From NCBI GenBank assembly GCA_907164885.2, contig OU015496.1, forward strand, positions 103,134,325 to 103,198,324: a stretch of DNA of 64,000 nt. The letters run 5' to 3'. This DNA comes from Dolomedes plantarius. Lineage: Eukaryota > Arthropoda > Arachnida > Araneae > Dolomedidae. Positions within the stretch are counted from its first letter, which is position 1. Each line of letters starts with the position of its first letter. Shown in pieces: positions 1 to 11,550 of the stretch. The notes under the pieces are model-generated. The model made no database searches and was not told the origin of the DNA. It saw only the letters and a program-made list of their open reading frames with translations. Position numbers and translations under genes: made by a program.

Positions 1-90
1 AATTCATCATTTATAGGACATGTAAGTATTAATCCGTATTTTTTCATCTGGTTTGAAATATGTAAGATAGGGATGAAAATGTAAAATATG

Positions 91-155
91 TGTGAAATCA
101 TTATTTTGCTGTGAATTTCCATCTAAATTTGCAATTAAGACCCACGTTGTAATAA
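91..155. repeat. Dispersed repeat fragment, copy 1
   Basis: About 65 bases here (CATTATTTTGCTGTGAATTT, then TAATTAAGACCC-like text) recur in the same orientation at 5232-5294 with scattered substitutions. The two copies flank the mariner/Tigger block. They could be pieces of one older repeat or a local duplication; I do not recognise the family. Confidence 0.55.
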
Positions 156-223
156 ATAATAACTGATAAAGTTTATTTACACGAAAGTCACAAAATTGAG
201 CAATCAGTGATAATCATATTCTA

Positions 224-1543
224 CAGAAGGTCGTTCGCACTTTATGAAAACGATTTTGATACTTAAGTTTTATGTATAAATGCCGTATTTTATGCGGTGA
301 TTTGCTTCTGTCTGATAGCCATGGTTCTTAACAATAGCTCTAGCTCGAATTTTCCATGAAAGTAAGTTTTTGTTTAGTACTATCATGTCAGTTTTACCTC
401 ATTCCTCTTGAACCATTTTCCAAAGTCCGTTCAGTGTTCTTAGATGCCGTTTTCCTAAGGCTCGTATTAAAAAACCGAAATAGCAAAGTCCATTGGAGAA
501 GAGTCAGGTAATTTTACAGGTATTTCATTAAATGGAATACATTTTATTCATGTTTCTAATTCTTTCTTTGCTAAATAAGCGGCAGTTGATTTAGACGTGT
601 GACTAGAGGCTTTGTCCATAAGAAGCTTAACGTTATCAATGTCCTTTTCATATAAGGCTGGAATTTCTTTTTAAAAAATTGATTCTAAACTATTCTGCTG
701 ATAGTAGAGGGAATTAATTATGGATTTACTTGAGACTTTTTTAATTTTTAATTTGTCGTTGTAACAAAATCCTGCTACTTATCATGAACTCTTTTGAGAA
801 CTTTTCTGTAAACTGACGTAGCCATTTCGTACGGTCATTCCCGTCAGTTGAGCTATAGAAAATTGATCTTTTTTTACTAGAGTCACTTAATTACACCCAT
901 GCCCCATCGATTGTTAGAACAAATTTTCATTTTTCAGCAGCTAGGTGTGTTTCATATAAAATTTAAACAATGTTTTCTTTTAACAAATATGCTTTGGTAA
1001 AAACAGATGAACTTTAGGTTTAATAGACATCTTTTTTAACTTCAAATGATTCTTCAATGGTTCTTCATGAATGATTTTACTTACAGTGCTAGAAGACATT
1101 CCTAGTTTCAATGCAATGGATCTTTGAGTCGGCGTATTTTCTTTTAGGATCAGAGACTTCACTTTCTTGATATTTACCTGCGCTCGAACAGTCTTAGGAT
1201 GAGGTTTAGTGGTCATGTTTTCATTTTTACTTTCAGTTAGACTTTTTTCCCTTTCAAATTTAATATATTATAAATACCTATTTTTGAAATGCCATAATAG
1301 CAATTTTTACAAATCTTTATAATTTGTTGATACGAATATTTCTCTCCGGATGTGCAGTTACGTAACCTTCGAGCCATTTATCAATTTTAGGAGCCATTTT
1401 CAAAATAAATCTTTTATTTTACATTCCAATCAAAGCAAAACAATAGCAGACGATTATACTGAAGTTTCCAAATGTTTATGTCACAATGCAAACGCCAAAA
1501 ACAAATTACAAAATCGTTTCCATAAAGTGTGAACGACCTTCTG
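224..1543 (-). mobile_element. Mariner-like DNA transposon, complete ends, dead
   Basis: The element is 1320 bp. It is bounded by 35-bp terminal inverted repeats (224-258 and 1509-1543) that match at 33 of 35 positions and begin CAGAAGGTCGTTC. A TA dinucleotide flanks each side (222-223 and 1544-1545), the target duplication expected of the Tc1/mariner superfamily. The transposase is read on the minus strand and fills most of the interior. The length is normal for a full mariner. The ends look intact, so the element could in principle still be mobilised in trans; the gene itself is broken. Confidence 0.92.
270..1216 (-). pseudogene. Mariner-type transposase pseudogene, DD41D spacing
   Basis: In a living element this would be the nuclear cut-and-paste transposase. 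The first 78 codons are open and hold a helix-turn-helix (TQRSIALKLGMSSSTVSKII). Further along, in several frames, are the catalytic blocks: LTIDGAWV for the first Asp, LLMDKASSHTS for the second, and SPMDFAI for the third, followed by ALGKRHLRTLNG. Counting across the in-frame stop after KKELET gives 41 residues between the second and third Asp, against 34 in classical mariners. A frameshift lies just after SPMDFAI, and more stops and shifts occur between the HTH and the first Asp. The C-terminus ends near IKYGIYT. The DD41D spacing points to the rosa/visitor-like branch; that name is inference. Function is excluded by the stops and frameshifts. Confidence 0.85.
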
Positions 1544-1545
1544 TA

Positions 1546-2461
1546 TTCATAGTTTAGGAACCAAGTTTTTATTTAGAAAATATCACATACAGCGGTTTAT
1601 TTCAAACCTGAAGCCAATTACTGGTGCATTATAGTAATATATTTACCTTTTACATAGTTTTAACTTTTCTGTTTACCAATAACATTTTATTATTTTAATA
1701 GATTTAAAATTGGGATAAAATACTGCATATACAAGTTACTTCAGCCATTTTCATGTGTAAATTAGAAATTATTGTTCATCCATATAATACAAAAGCATAA
1801 GCATATAATACAATGACAGAAAATCTGCCATTAATAGCCATTTGATGCAACAGAAGATAAGAAATAGAGTAGAAACAACACACAATCGCCACAATTCCAA
1901 TTTCATGTCAACTGAGACAGCAATGAAACGTCTTGTGATGGCCATCCCAAGTTAGATTGAAATTCAATATGCTGCTTGCTCTCATGTAATACCAAAGCAG
2001 GGGCACTGTTAGAAGTTAAGTTACTATTGGGGGTGGATCTTATAAGTTTCTTTTAAATTCAAGAAAGTGTAAACGGGAAAAAGTCGAATAGAGACATACC
2101 CATTAAAAGACAGGGATTAGGGAGGGAAATTTAAGAAAAAATTTTAAAATATGAAAGAAAAATCTCACATGATAATAAGATAAAAATATATAATGAAAGG
2201 CAAAAATGAATAAAAGATAGCTTAACTCATGTAAGTAACTAAATAGCATTAAAATGTGTTTAAAATATATTTTTTGTTAACAAAAGTTAATAATAAGCTG
2301 ACTTAGGCTCACAGGTTAAGAGTTTGATTCAAATACATTGGCCCGTCAATTATTTAGAGAGCACAAACTATTACTTCTCACTTAGTTGTTGAATATTATA
2401 TTTTTCAGGGATTTGAAATGTTAATATTATTTACTTTAAAGTGGTGCGTAGATCGTTTGTC

Positions 2462-2466
<5 letters not shown>
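1546..2466. other. No feature recognised
   Basis: AT-rich sequence between the mariner and the (TA)n tract. No coding signal, inverted repeats or RNA-like structure seen on either strand. Confidence 0.5.

Positions 2467-2540
<74 letters not shown>
2467..2540. repeat. (TA)n microsatellite, 37 units
   Basis: An uninterrupted TA tract that runs directly into the left end of the Tigger element at 2541. A few TA units also follow the right end (4819-4824). The transposon therefore most likely landed on a TA within or at the edge of this tract. Confidence 0.97.
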
Positions 2541-2543
<3 letters not shown>

Positions 2544-4818
2544 TTGGTTCTCTGTTTAACGACTTTCAAGGGACCGTGAAAAATCGTCCTTAAGTAGAGA
2601 TCGTCCTTAAACAGAATTTGTGAAAAAAATAACATTTCCCTTCACACTTTACAGGTTTAGGACTGTCAATATATTTCTTAATATATTGGCGTGTTTAAAA
2701 ATGTTATTTTTATTATCATCATTATTTTATTCATAAAAAGTTATTTTAAATTACATTGAAAAAAAAGAGTACAAACAATACAATAAATTACGTTTTAAAA
2801 ATCTCAAAAAGTGTTGATTGCTTCATTCGCCTTGTTTTCGTTATTCTCTTTTTCAGATTTTCTAAAATGTTAAATGAGTCACCTTCCATTTTCGATGTAA
2901 AATAGCGTCGGAGAACATCTAGAGCAGAAATTGCATTTGTGTAAGACGGTGGCAGTGTCTCGTTTTCCGTGTCTTCAACTTCACCTTCTTCGTCTGACAC
3001 TGTGTTTTCGTTTACAATATCTTAATAAATTTGTTCTACATTTCTGAAATTTGTTGTTAAAACATATGTATCACAATTGTAGAAATCTTGAATTGAAACA
3101 TCCTCATCTTCAACAAGACTTCTCCATTCTTCAGGGGTAATGTCATCTTCGTTGATTTCTACATCCGTACTTTGCAGTTCCACTACAACTTATTTGTGCA
3201 TTACAGCAACGCGAAAGCAGTTTTTTATTGTGGATGAAGAAACTTCTTTCCATGCTGATGTTATCATGTGCATTGCTTCCAAGATTGTAAATTTTCTAAT
3301 GTTTATACTGTCAGCCGAATTGTTTATTAATTTCCTAATTAAATTTCTGTAGTATGCTGTCTCTCTGCGAATGATACCCAGGTCTAATGGCTACAACTTT
3401 CTAGTGCAATTAGCTGGTAAGAAATGGATAGTCAAATTTGTAAGTCCAGGGATATTTTGAGTATGTGCAGTGCATCGGTCGATTAAAAGTAAAACTTTTC
3501 ACTTTTCTCGATGCATTTTGCATCAAATTTTCTAATCCAGTCAATAAAAATTTGTGATGTCATCCACGCTTTATTGTTATTGCGGTACTCACAAGGTTTC
3601 CTGATGATATTCTTAAAACACCTTGGTTGCTTTGATTTGCCTATAACTAGTGGTGGAAATGTCTCAGATCCATCCGAATTAGTGCACAGTAAAACAGTCA
3701 ATCGTTCCTTACTGTGTTTTCCACCAAAACACTTTTCGCCCATATACGTTAAGGTTTTATTAAGCACCATATTGTAGAATAGGCCCGTCTCATCTGCATT
3801 GAATATGTTCTTCTCATCATATCCATCTAATTTCCCCTTCAGCACTATCTTCCATTCATCCACTATTTTTTCATCTACGGTGCCACTTTCGCCAGATATG
3901 CTTTTAAATACAATCCCGTATCTTTCTTTGAACTTTGTTAGCCAACCAGCCGAAGCCTGAAAATTTTGCATTCCAAACTTTTCTGCCAAAATAATAGCAT
4001 TTTCTTTAAATATCACTCCGGAAATTGGAATGTTAGATGCTCTTGCTTGATGAAACCATTGCAGGACTGCCTTCTTAAACTCTTCTGATCGGCCACATTG
4101 AATTTTCTGCCGTTTGGATTTGGATCTCAAACCAAATTTTTGTGCTGCTTCAAGAATTTTATCTTTGCTTGCTAAAATACCTTTGAGAGTAGACTCGGGT
4201 AGCAGAAATTGTCTTGCGAATTGGACTTTTGTTATTCCAACACTTTCTTCCCAGTTTTCAATAATTTTCCCTTTTTCGTGTAGCGTAAGATGCTTTCGCT
4301 TTGATGCCATTTTGCTCTGCTCACCTCGTATTCGTACTGGAATGAGCTCCTACACCCAACCATGAATTCTCTAAACATGAACACGTGCTTCCCAGATGGA
4401 GTGAGAGAGGGGTGCTTTTGGACAGTTCGTAAATCACATGACAACATGGTAGGTACAATAGAGTAATTCCACACCCGCATTAAGAAATTCGATCCACCAG
4501 GGAAGAATGTTCGATCTTCCGAGAAACAGTAATCCCCCCCTCCCCCGGTTTTTTCCACTGCAACAAGTCGATGATTGCAACAAACATAAAGGAAATTCCG
4601 GGCCTGTTTTTGAAACCAAACTCCCCCACAGAAAGTAACCCTCCAGTAGATAAATTGTTGAAGAAAAAGTTTATCATGTAATAAAAAATCGTCGTTAAAT
4701 AGAAACAAAATCGTCTTAAAATAGAATTTTTTTACGTCGGAGGGACCGGGACCGGGAAATATCGTCTTTAAATAGAGGTCGTCATTAAGTAGAGCGTCTT
4801 TAAACAGAGAACCAACTG
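2541..4818 (-). mobile_element. Tigger/pogo DNA transposon, complete ends, dead
   Basis: The element is 2278 bp. Both ends begin CAGTTGGTTCTCTGTTTAA, and TA flanks each side. Inside each end are further degenerate repeats of the CGTCYTTAARYAGAG kind (2580-2620 and 4740-4800), typical of multiple transposase-binding sites. The transposase lies on the minus strand with roughly 500 bp of leader. Length, TA duplication and a CENP-B-like protein all fit the Tigger branch of the pogo family. Confidence 0.93.
2788..4310 (-). pseudogene. Tigger/pogo transposase (CENP-B-like) pseudogene
   Basis: The reading frame starts at MASKRKHLTLHEKGKII, the usual CENP-B N-terminal HTH start. It continues through a second CENP-B-type HTH (about residues 70-140, ending FKERYGI) into a DDE_1 catalytic domain. 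The first Asp is in NIFNADETGLFY near residue 172. After codon 275 the frame is lost by a one-base shift near 3490. The adjacent frame carries LLLIDRCTAH (second Asp) and PLDLGIIR (third Asp), 31 residues apart. Stops interrupt that part at 3391-3393 (TAG where Gln is expected), 3190-3192 and 3022-3024. The acidic tail is again open from 3000 to 2788. Apart from these lesions the protein is full length, so the insertion is old but not ancient. Confidence 0.93.
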
Positions 4819-4820
4819 TA

Positions 4821-5231
4821 TATATTTAAGTTTTCTTTTGTAGAAGTATTTTATGTTTGTATCGTATATTAGGAAAAGTGTTCCAGTGCTGCTAAAAACA
4901 AAGCAAATAAGATATGTAAATGAATGTAGAAATGAATTTATTTAGAAATTAGATTCTTTAAAACACCATATTAAAAAAATTCATCCACTGATTTAATTAT
5001 GTCATCTCGTTTTTAACAAAATTTATGTTAAAAAAACAGCTGCTCGGAGAATAAATTCCAATAAGAAAATTTCGAAGGCATTTAATCGATTTTCCACTTC
5101 CGTTATAATTAGGAATTATTGAATTTCTGGATAATAAGCCCTGATAGATACCCTTTCCTAAATTTGCATTTCAATCAAAAGCCCATAACTGCACACTGAG
5201 CACGTCACATCATTCAAACGGTCGCAGAGTT
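4821..5231. other. No feature recognised
   Basis: AT-rich, with a continuation of the TA-rich flank at its left edge. Nothing coding or repetitive identified. Confidence 0.5.
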
Positions 5232-5294
5232 GTATGGGATCATTATTTTGCTATAAATTGCCAGCTAAATTTGTAATTAAGACCCTGGCGGTGA
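5232..5294. repeat. Dispersed repeat fragment, copy 2
   Basis: Partner of 91-155 in the same orientation; shares CATTATTTTGCT and TAATTAAGACCC with a few differences. Family unknown. Confidence 0.55.
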
Positions 5295-5805
5295 TATATG
5301 GACGTCGAAAGAGAGGCTGAACGTTCAAACTGACAGCTGCCGACGAAAGTTGCAGGTCATGTAAAGAACTGCAATTGTAATTTTTGAGGCGGTTGTTGGT
5401 AAAGGAAGATTAGCTATCGGTTTTCTTTGAATGCAACTTAGAGACGAATTATATGGATTTTGACCTTTACGTTTTTTTCCTGAGGGATGAAGGGTATCAT
5501 TGTATAGATTAATTAAATAATGAAAAAAAATTGAAGCAAGACTAACATTAATCATTGATTATTATTTAAATTAAGTCATCAGTTAGGGGATAATTAAACT
5601 ATCGGCTTTGTACTCGGTGAAATGTAATTTATCTTCGATGTTCAAATTCAATTTCTATGCTAATATCTAGATTAAAAAATATGCAATACTGCATTTTATC
5701 CATAAAAAGTATTGAAAATTTCAACATGTGCTTAGTTTTATAATTACTTCTTTTAACATTGGAATAAAGAGCAATTTTTGGTGTGTTTTATGCGTAGCAA
5801 TATAA
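5295..5805. other. No feature recognised
   Basis: AT-rich. A 76-codon open frame on the minus strand (5325-5555) has no recognisable domain and is treated as chance. Confidence 0.45.
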
Positions 5806-5975
5806 TGTGGAACCTCAATCGATCATTCACCGAATCATCGTTTTCCCGTATGCGTCGTTTAATTCATCCAGTCCCGATGGTAATATATCTTTACAATGTT
5901 CCCCAATTCATAGTTTTATCGCATATATCGGCCAGGCCAATCGGTCCCTTGAAAAACTATGGATCGATTATTCCT
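5806..5975. repeat. Possible single end of a pogo/Tigger-like element
   Basis: GAACCTCAATCGATCATTCA followed by CGTTTAATTCATCCAGTCCC and GGTCCCTTGAAAAACTATGG resembles the subterminal repeats of pogo-family ends (compare GGGACC...GAAAAATCG inside the Tigger at 2570-2590). No matching opposite end was found nearby, so at most this is a truncated copy. Confidence 0.3.
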
Positions 5976-6153
5976 AAATTGAAGTTGCGCATTTTTAAAC
6001 TAAAAACACATTCCTTAGAAACGATCTTTTCACGTTTTTTTTTTAATTTTGTGTTTAATATATAATCCTATATAAATTTAAAAGCTCCAGGTTCATCATC
6101 GCATGTCTGTAACGCAATTAACGAAAATAAGACTGCATAGAGCTATTTATCTC

Positions 6154-6351
6154 TTAATACACTGTTGGCTGGTCACGAGTAAACTCTTGTTTCCTTGCAC
6201 AAACGCAGATGACCAGTAACGTGTTAACTCGCGTTTAGTTGAAAGCTAACTCGATTTAGCTCGTGTTAACTCTAACAAGAGTTAATTCGTGTTGAGAGTG
6301 AAAGGTAATGAGCAATACCGGGCAATAAAATTGGTGCCAACAATGTGTTAA
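6154..6351. mobile_element. Short MITE with TTAA ends (piggyBac-type)
   Basis: A 198-bp element flanked by TTAA at 6154-6157 and 6348-6351. The ends are inverted: TACACTGTTGGC on the left, and CACATTGTTGGC when the right end is read inward. Inside is a second imperfect inverted pair (ACGAGTAAACTCTTGTT near 6175 and AACAAGAGTTAATTCGT near 6273), so the whole segment can fold back. It has no coding capacity. TTAA target sites are the hallmark of piggyBac; the family assignment rests on that alone. Confidence 0.6.
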
Positions 6352-6489
6352 GAATACGGTACACCTTCAATGAGAATAGAAAAAAATCACAAGTTTGGGT
6401 TAAATCACACCTTGGGTTATAAATGTAGTAGACTGTCCCCAATTTAAGCGCAGCATATGTTTCATTCTTTACTTTATCTAAGGAAAATG

Positions 6490-7510
6490 CACATATAGTG
6501 GGCCATGTCCCTATAACGGGCTACCCTTTAGAAATGTCGAGAAATTAATGGTCCATTGTTACCTAAGGCAGTAGAAGGGGTGAGGGTCATTGGTTACTAC
6601 CTGCGATGGTCCCTTAGCATTGGAATTCAGTTCATTCCAATGCTAAGGGACTTTGTTTACTTTGTTCGAAGTGTAAGGTGTATTCTGCTAGAGAGCAGAA
6701 CATGTGTGTTTGTTTTAACGTCTGCTTAAGAAATCTGTTAAGGTAAGTGAATTTTTCAAAAATTTTTATTTAAGTACTATAATGCCTTTTTATTTACTTA
6801 AGCTATAATTAATTACGATAGAATGTATAATTCAAATTGTACAGTGAATAAATGACAAAAAACTTAAATTCCACTGTCAAAATAGCGTGGCCCATTATGG
6901 GGTCACGAATTGTTCCACTGACCCTGTAATGGGCCAGCCCGGCCCAACATAGGAAGAGTGTGTTGTAAAAAATAATAATAATTTAGATTGTTAACTAATT
7001 GAATGTTATTTTTAAGTAAATTTAATTTTAGATGTTTAGGTTAATAAATTTATATTTCATTTATATTTCAGTTTTATATATTTAGTCTAGTTGTACTGTA
7101 GTTATAAAATGAATTAACCCGTTTAAAAATATACATCATGTTTGTAGTTCCTTTTCTTTCCAATTTTATGATATTGTAGAATTGATTTTTGTTCCATAAC
7201 AGATTAAATAGATGGTCCATTGATGTCGTGATGGGCGATATTGATGATATTGATGGCCCATTATTGGGTGGCCCATTATGAGTACATCGGAGAAAATAAT
7301 GGCCCTTTATAGGTGCATCAGATTGGTTATTATTTATGTATATATATATTTTATGAATGCAGCCAGTGCGCTCCAATCGCTATTACAGATATAAGACAGT
7401 TATTAAAATGGCAGGTAAAAATGTGGACCAGTTTGCTTTAAATATAGCTGTGAAAATTCAGATTTTCTTCAACTTTTCTCTTAACCGGCCCATTACTGGT
7501 CCGTTTACAT
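6490..7510. other. Cluster of GGCCCATTA-type motifs in an otherwise AT-rich tract
   Basis: GGCCCATTA or close variants, on one strand or the other, occur near 6500, 6549, 6892, 6926, 7211, 7253, 7267, 7302 and 7487. One pair (TGGCCCATTATGGGGTCA at 6890 and TGACCCTGTAATGGGCCA at 6918) forms an imperfect inverted repeat. Another pair (7253 and 7267) is a direct tandem. Open frames across it (7074-7376 minus, 7357-7545 plus) show no known domain. I cannot say whether this is a decayed repeat, a regulatory cluster or chance. Confidence 0.4.
6609..6651. repeat. Perfect 18-bp hairpin
   Basis: GTCCCTTAGCATTGGAAT (6609-6626) is followed after seven bases by its exact reverse complement (6634-6651). 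It lies inside the GGCCCATTA cluster and has no transposon-like ends. Confidence 0.9.
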
Positions 7511-7857
7511 ATAAATGTCTCATAAAAGACAGCAAAATTTATTAATATATAATGATATTATTCTGTAAAATGAAAGTAAAATATTATTTTTGAAAAATTA
7601 GACTAAAAACTTAAAGATTTACAAACAAATTATTTTCATTAAATAACGGCCAATTAATGTTCTTTACCCTTAATTTAAATTTTTTCATAAATCACAGTAG
7701 ATGGTGTCAAGAATACAGTAAAACATTTTCTATTAGAAAAGTAAAAAAATAATAATAATAATGGTAAAAGCTCTTGATAATATCTACATTTTTAATTGAT
7801 TTCAAATCTCTTTGAAATTTCATAAGCAGGCTTTAACTGTCTATGAATAAGGAGGGG

Positions 7858-8031
7858 GAATACAACATAATTTAAAATAATGATTCTTTTTGCTATTTAC
7901 AGGAATGAACGTCATTTCAAAACATAAACGAGATTTTAGAACATACGAATAGGGGTGGACGCAACACAATATAATTATATAAATAATGTTTTTTCTCACA
8001 CTATTAACAGGAATATGCGTGATTTCAAAAC
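7858..8031. repeat. Two-copy imperfect tandem repeat, about 95 bp
   Basis: 7858-7926 and 7953-8031 share the order GGA...CAACA(T/C)AAT, TTTTT, ACAGGAAT, then GTCATTTCAAAACATA or GTGATTTCAAAACATA. An old tandem duplication; function unknown. Confidence 0.6.
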
Positions 8032-9205
8032 ATATCTTCGAAAAATGCACATATTTTGTTATTGTGTTTAATATTTCCTTCAACAGGAAATAATTATAAT
8101 TAACTAAAATAAATTGCATTCGACGATGCAAACAGATTTACGAATTTGCGGGAAATATGAAACTTCAATTCTTATGAACGTGGAGCCAGACTGAGAGTTC
8201 TCGAATTTCCAGATAACTTAGAACCATTAACTGTGATAATAATTCTTTGTATTTTTGCTTTATTTTGAGTTCTAGAAACTTAGTTATATCAGTTATAGAT
8301 AAACATGTAATGGCCATGATAAAATTTGATATATTTAGGATGATTAGTTAGAAAACGGGGTCTATTTTATTTTTTTAACTGTTAATAAAGCTAGTGCATA
8401 ATCTGCCATATAAAGGACGCTTCTTGAGGGCTGCACATTCAATATCTTTGACATTGTTTCATGCAAAATATATCAAATGCTAAATAAGGCACCGAATGTA
8501 AATACTTCATCAGAATTTTTTCTTTCATTTCTGATACGTGATTTGAAATCCGTCTTGAAATATATCACATTTAATAACATCCCAAGCAAGTCTGATGTGG
8601 AAACTAAATTTAATTTTTTTTGACTGAAATTAAAATCAAACGTAATGGATATTTCTAATTAAATGCAGATCACGAGCTGGCAGGAAGCCCATTCGTCAGC
8701 TCTAAGTATCTGCTGTGAGATAACTTTACTAATCAAATTGTGTCCCTTAGAGCCATTAAATACAAAGCATTCTTTAAATATCTTTGGACGTCATGCATCA
8801 TGATAAACGATCCCTCTCGCCCGTATTAAATGAAACTGAAAACCTGCACTGTAATTACTTAGAAGGAAAGTTCCTGATTTGAAAATTGATAATGTTTAGA
8901 ACAAAGAGTTGAAAAAAAATTGAAATAGCGAGAATCTACAGAAATGCATACATTAGAGGTCAAAAGTAAGATGCCATTTTGGAATCCAGATGAACACTCT
9001 AATAAAGAAATAAAAAAATATATACGTATTTAAGTATTTCATAAATTGATGTGTTGAGATTTCCAGACATTCCATTTTTAAATTTTTTGTTAAAGGAAGA
9101 TGATTCAAAGTGTTAACATTAACCAAGTGTAAACATTAAGTTTTACTTTGCCACTTATTTTGATTTTAAAATGGTCTAAATAAACCTGTATTGTTTAATT
9201 GAACT
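8032..9205. other. No feature recognised
   Basis: AT-rich single-copy-looking sequence. No coding, RNA or transposon signal seen. Confidence 0.5.
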
Positions 9206-9487
9206 GTTGTTGTTTGCCAATACGGGGCACATGTCACTGAAGACACTCGCACATTATCCAAGAGAACCTTTAGTTTGTTTCAACGGGGGTTACATAGGTA
9301 AACCAATTGCCAGCTCAATTTTGACCGAGCAGCCCACGGGTGACATAATAATAGTCTCTGACCTCATAGAAGCACATTCCGTTTTATGGATTTAACGTGC
9401 TCGAAATTTTAATGTCGTTCATATGGATTCGAACCGAGCACCCACAATTCCAAGCCCAACGCGCTTCCACTAGGCTACCCCGTGTCC
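9206..9487 (-). mobile_element. tRNA-derived SINE, family A, minus strand
   Basis: Read on the minus strand, the head carries an A-box-like TAGCCTAGTGGAAGCGC and a B box GGTTCGAATCC, the internal RNA polymerase III promoter of a tRNA. A body of about 200 bp follows and ends in an (AAC)n-type tail, seen on the plus strand as GTTGTTGTT at 9205-9211. The same body occurs at 27109-27440 and 42908-43217. No clear flanking duplication was found. Confidence 0.8.
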
Positions 9488-9490
9488 TAT

Positions 9491-11548
9491 GAAACTGAAC
9501 CAATAAGTGCAGATTTGGATTAACGCGGGATGCGTATAAAATAGTAATATATTGTATAAAATAGTTGAGTACATTTGATTTTAGGACTTTCATTCAAGAC
9601 ACAAAATATATATTTCTAATTAAAACTTTATTTTCAATATAAATCTATAGATTAATTTTTATTATTTATGATAGGCTGCTACATTCTTCTGAAGTATATA
9701 ACATTTAGAGAATAATATATCATAATTTTTCCCATCTACTTATAACTGGAATTTTCCTTAGATATAAGGAGTTAAAACTTTGAAATGAATATTTTTTTGT
9801 GTACTATAGTTATCTATTTTACTTAAATTAGAGTGGGACCATACGCCTCTTGATAAATTATTTGTCTTGCTTAAATAAAGGTATTTGAATTCATGCAGAC
9901 AAATTATTAAAACACTATAAACAGAATTTATTTAATCATTTCTGTCCCATATGAACCAATACAAAAGAATTTAAATAATTTTTCTATACGCTTGTTTTCA
10001 AATTTTCATAATATCCTCAATACTATTGGTGTAAACATGTATAAAAAAAACCTCAGAAGAGTTTAGAACATTTTTTTGTTTTTATCTTCGCTTATGAATC
10101 GTGTAAAATGCCATAGAGATTTTGGTTTTCAAATTGCCCTTTTTTGCATACATGCACAGAATTTTATCGTATAATATTCAGATGATATAAAGCAGAACCT
10201 TGTCGTTTTTGTTTATCGGTATTTTGGTATGTTAGCCACATCTGTTTGTGATTCCCATTCAAAAACATATTTTAATATTGGCTCCTATACATTTTTTAGA
10301 CAAAGTAGTATCAGTTAAAAAAACTATTTTGTATTGCTTTTTCTACCGTCAACTATGTTGAAAAATATATAAATATAATTTTATTGAATTATATATTGAA
10401 AAGTAATGGTACTTATTGTTTTCAAATTTCAGCCTAAACGAAACGAGTGCATAAAAAAATTTAAACTTGGCTAAGTATTGGTTCTCTGTGTGCCAAAATT
10501 TCTCTAGAATAGAATACCAAAATTTCAGATATTCATTTATTAAGACAGATTTCGAACTATAAACGAGGCTGCAAAAATAGTAACAAAAACAACATCAAAT
10601 TAAATTTCGACTAAGTTTAGAAAAAACTTAAATCTTGCGTTTCATGCATTTTAAAAAAAAATCATATTTCCCATTATTTATAAACGAAAGACTTCCATAG
10701 TTCGAGTTCTTGCCAGATTTCTCTGTTTATTTACTTGGTAAGAAGTAATAACCCAATTTCGATTTTCTAACACAATCTTTTCTATAAATACAAAGCTTAC
10801 CTAAAAATTAATTATCAGTTCCGATCGAGTGTCTCATAATATAATATTGTAAGGTTCCTATTTATCGGTGGCAATAAAACTTTTTTGTAATCTGTAACGT
10901 ACTTCATTTCTCTTTAAGACAATGAGGTGGAATAAAGCTATTGTACCTTAATATTTTGAAGAGGAATTGTTGTAAACGTATATTACGACAAACGAATAAT
11001 TATAAATATTACCTCAGCACCATTTTAAGTGCCATAAAAAAGCAAATTGGTGCCATTTGCAATTTTTCTAAAATCTTTTTTTTATTGCAAATGTTGCACT
11101 CTGTTTTTGTGTAACGCTTAAAGCTTTTAATAATTTCATGTTCTGGAAAGATAATACGATTGAATAACCGTTTATGCCGATTTCTCCAGAAAATAGAAAA
11201 CAGTTAGGTTATCAATACGGATAGTCTTTAAATTTATTTCGACTAAATCTTTGGAAAGCTTCAATAGTTTCTTGTAAAGAAATTTCGTGACCTAAGTCAC
11301 GCTTCATCTCTTTCAAGTGGTATGATTAGAGTAAACTTCAATTAACAAGTAGCATATTTATTTACAACTTGAATACGAAACAAGATATCGCAACCAATAA
11401 TTTAGAATAAACTAAATTTTGAAACTTAGCTTGAATGATAAAAAAGATAATTTAATTTTATAAGTTTGAATAAATATATCTACCATTAATATAGAATAAA
11501 CTTAACTTCTCAGCCTGAACTGAATGGTGGGAAAGACATCTCGACTAA
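9491..11548. other. No feature recognised (about 2 kb)
   Basis: Very AT-rich. No open frame of note, no tandem or inverted structure and no RNA-like element identified. Confidence 0.5.
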
Positions 11549-11550
11549 TA

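Noticed and set aside
2405..2635. Open frame with a long Tyr-Ile run
   Set aside because: It is translation of the (TA)n tract into the Tigger end, not a protein.
4114..4365. Plus-strand frames over 3.5-4.4 kb
   Set aside because: Antisense shadows of the Tigger transposase.
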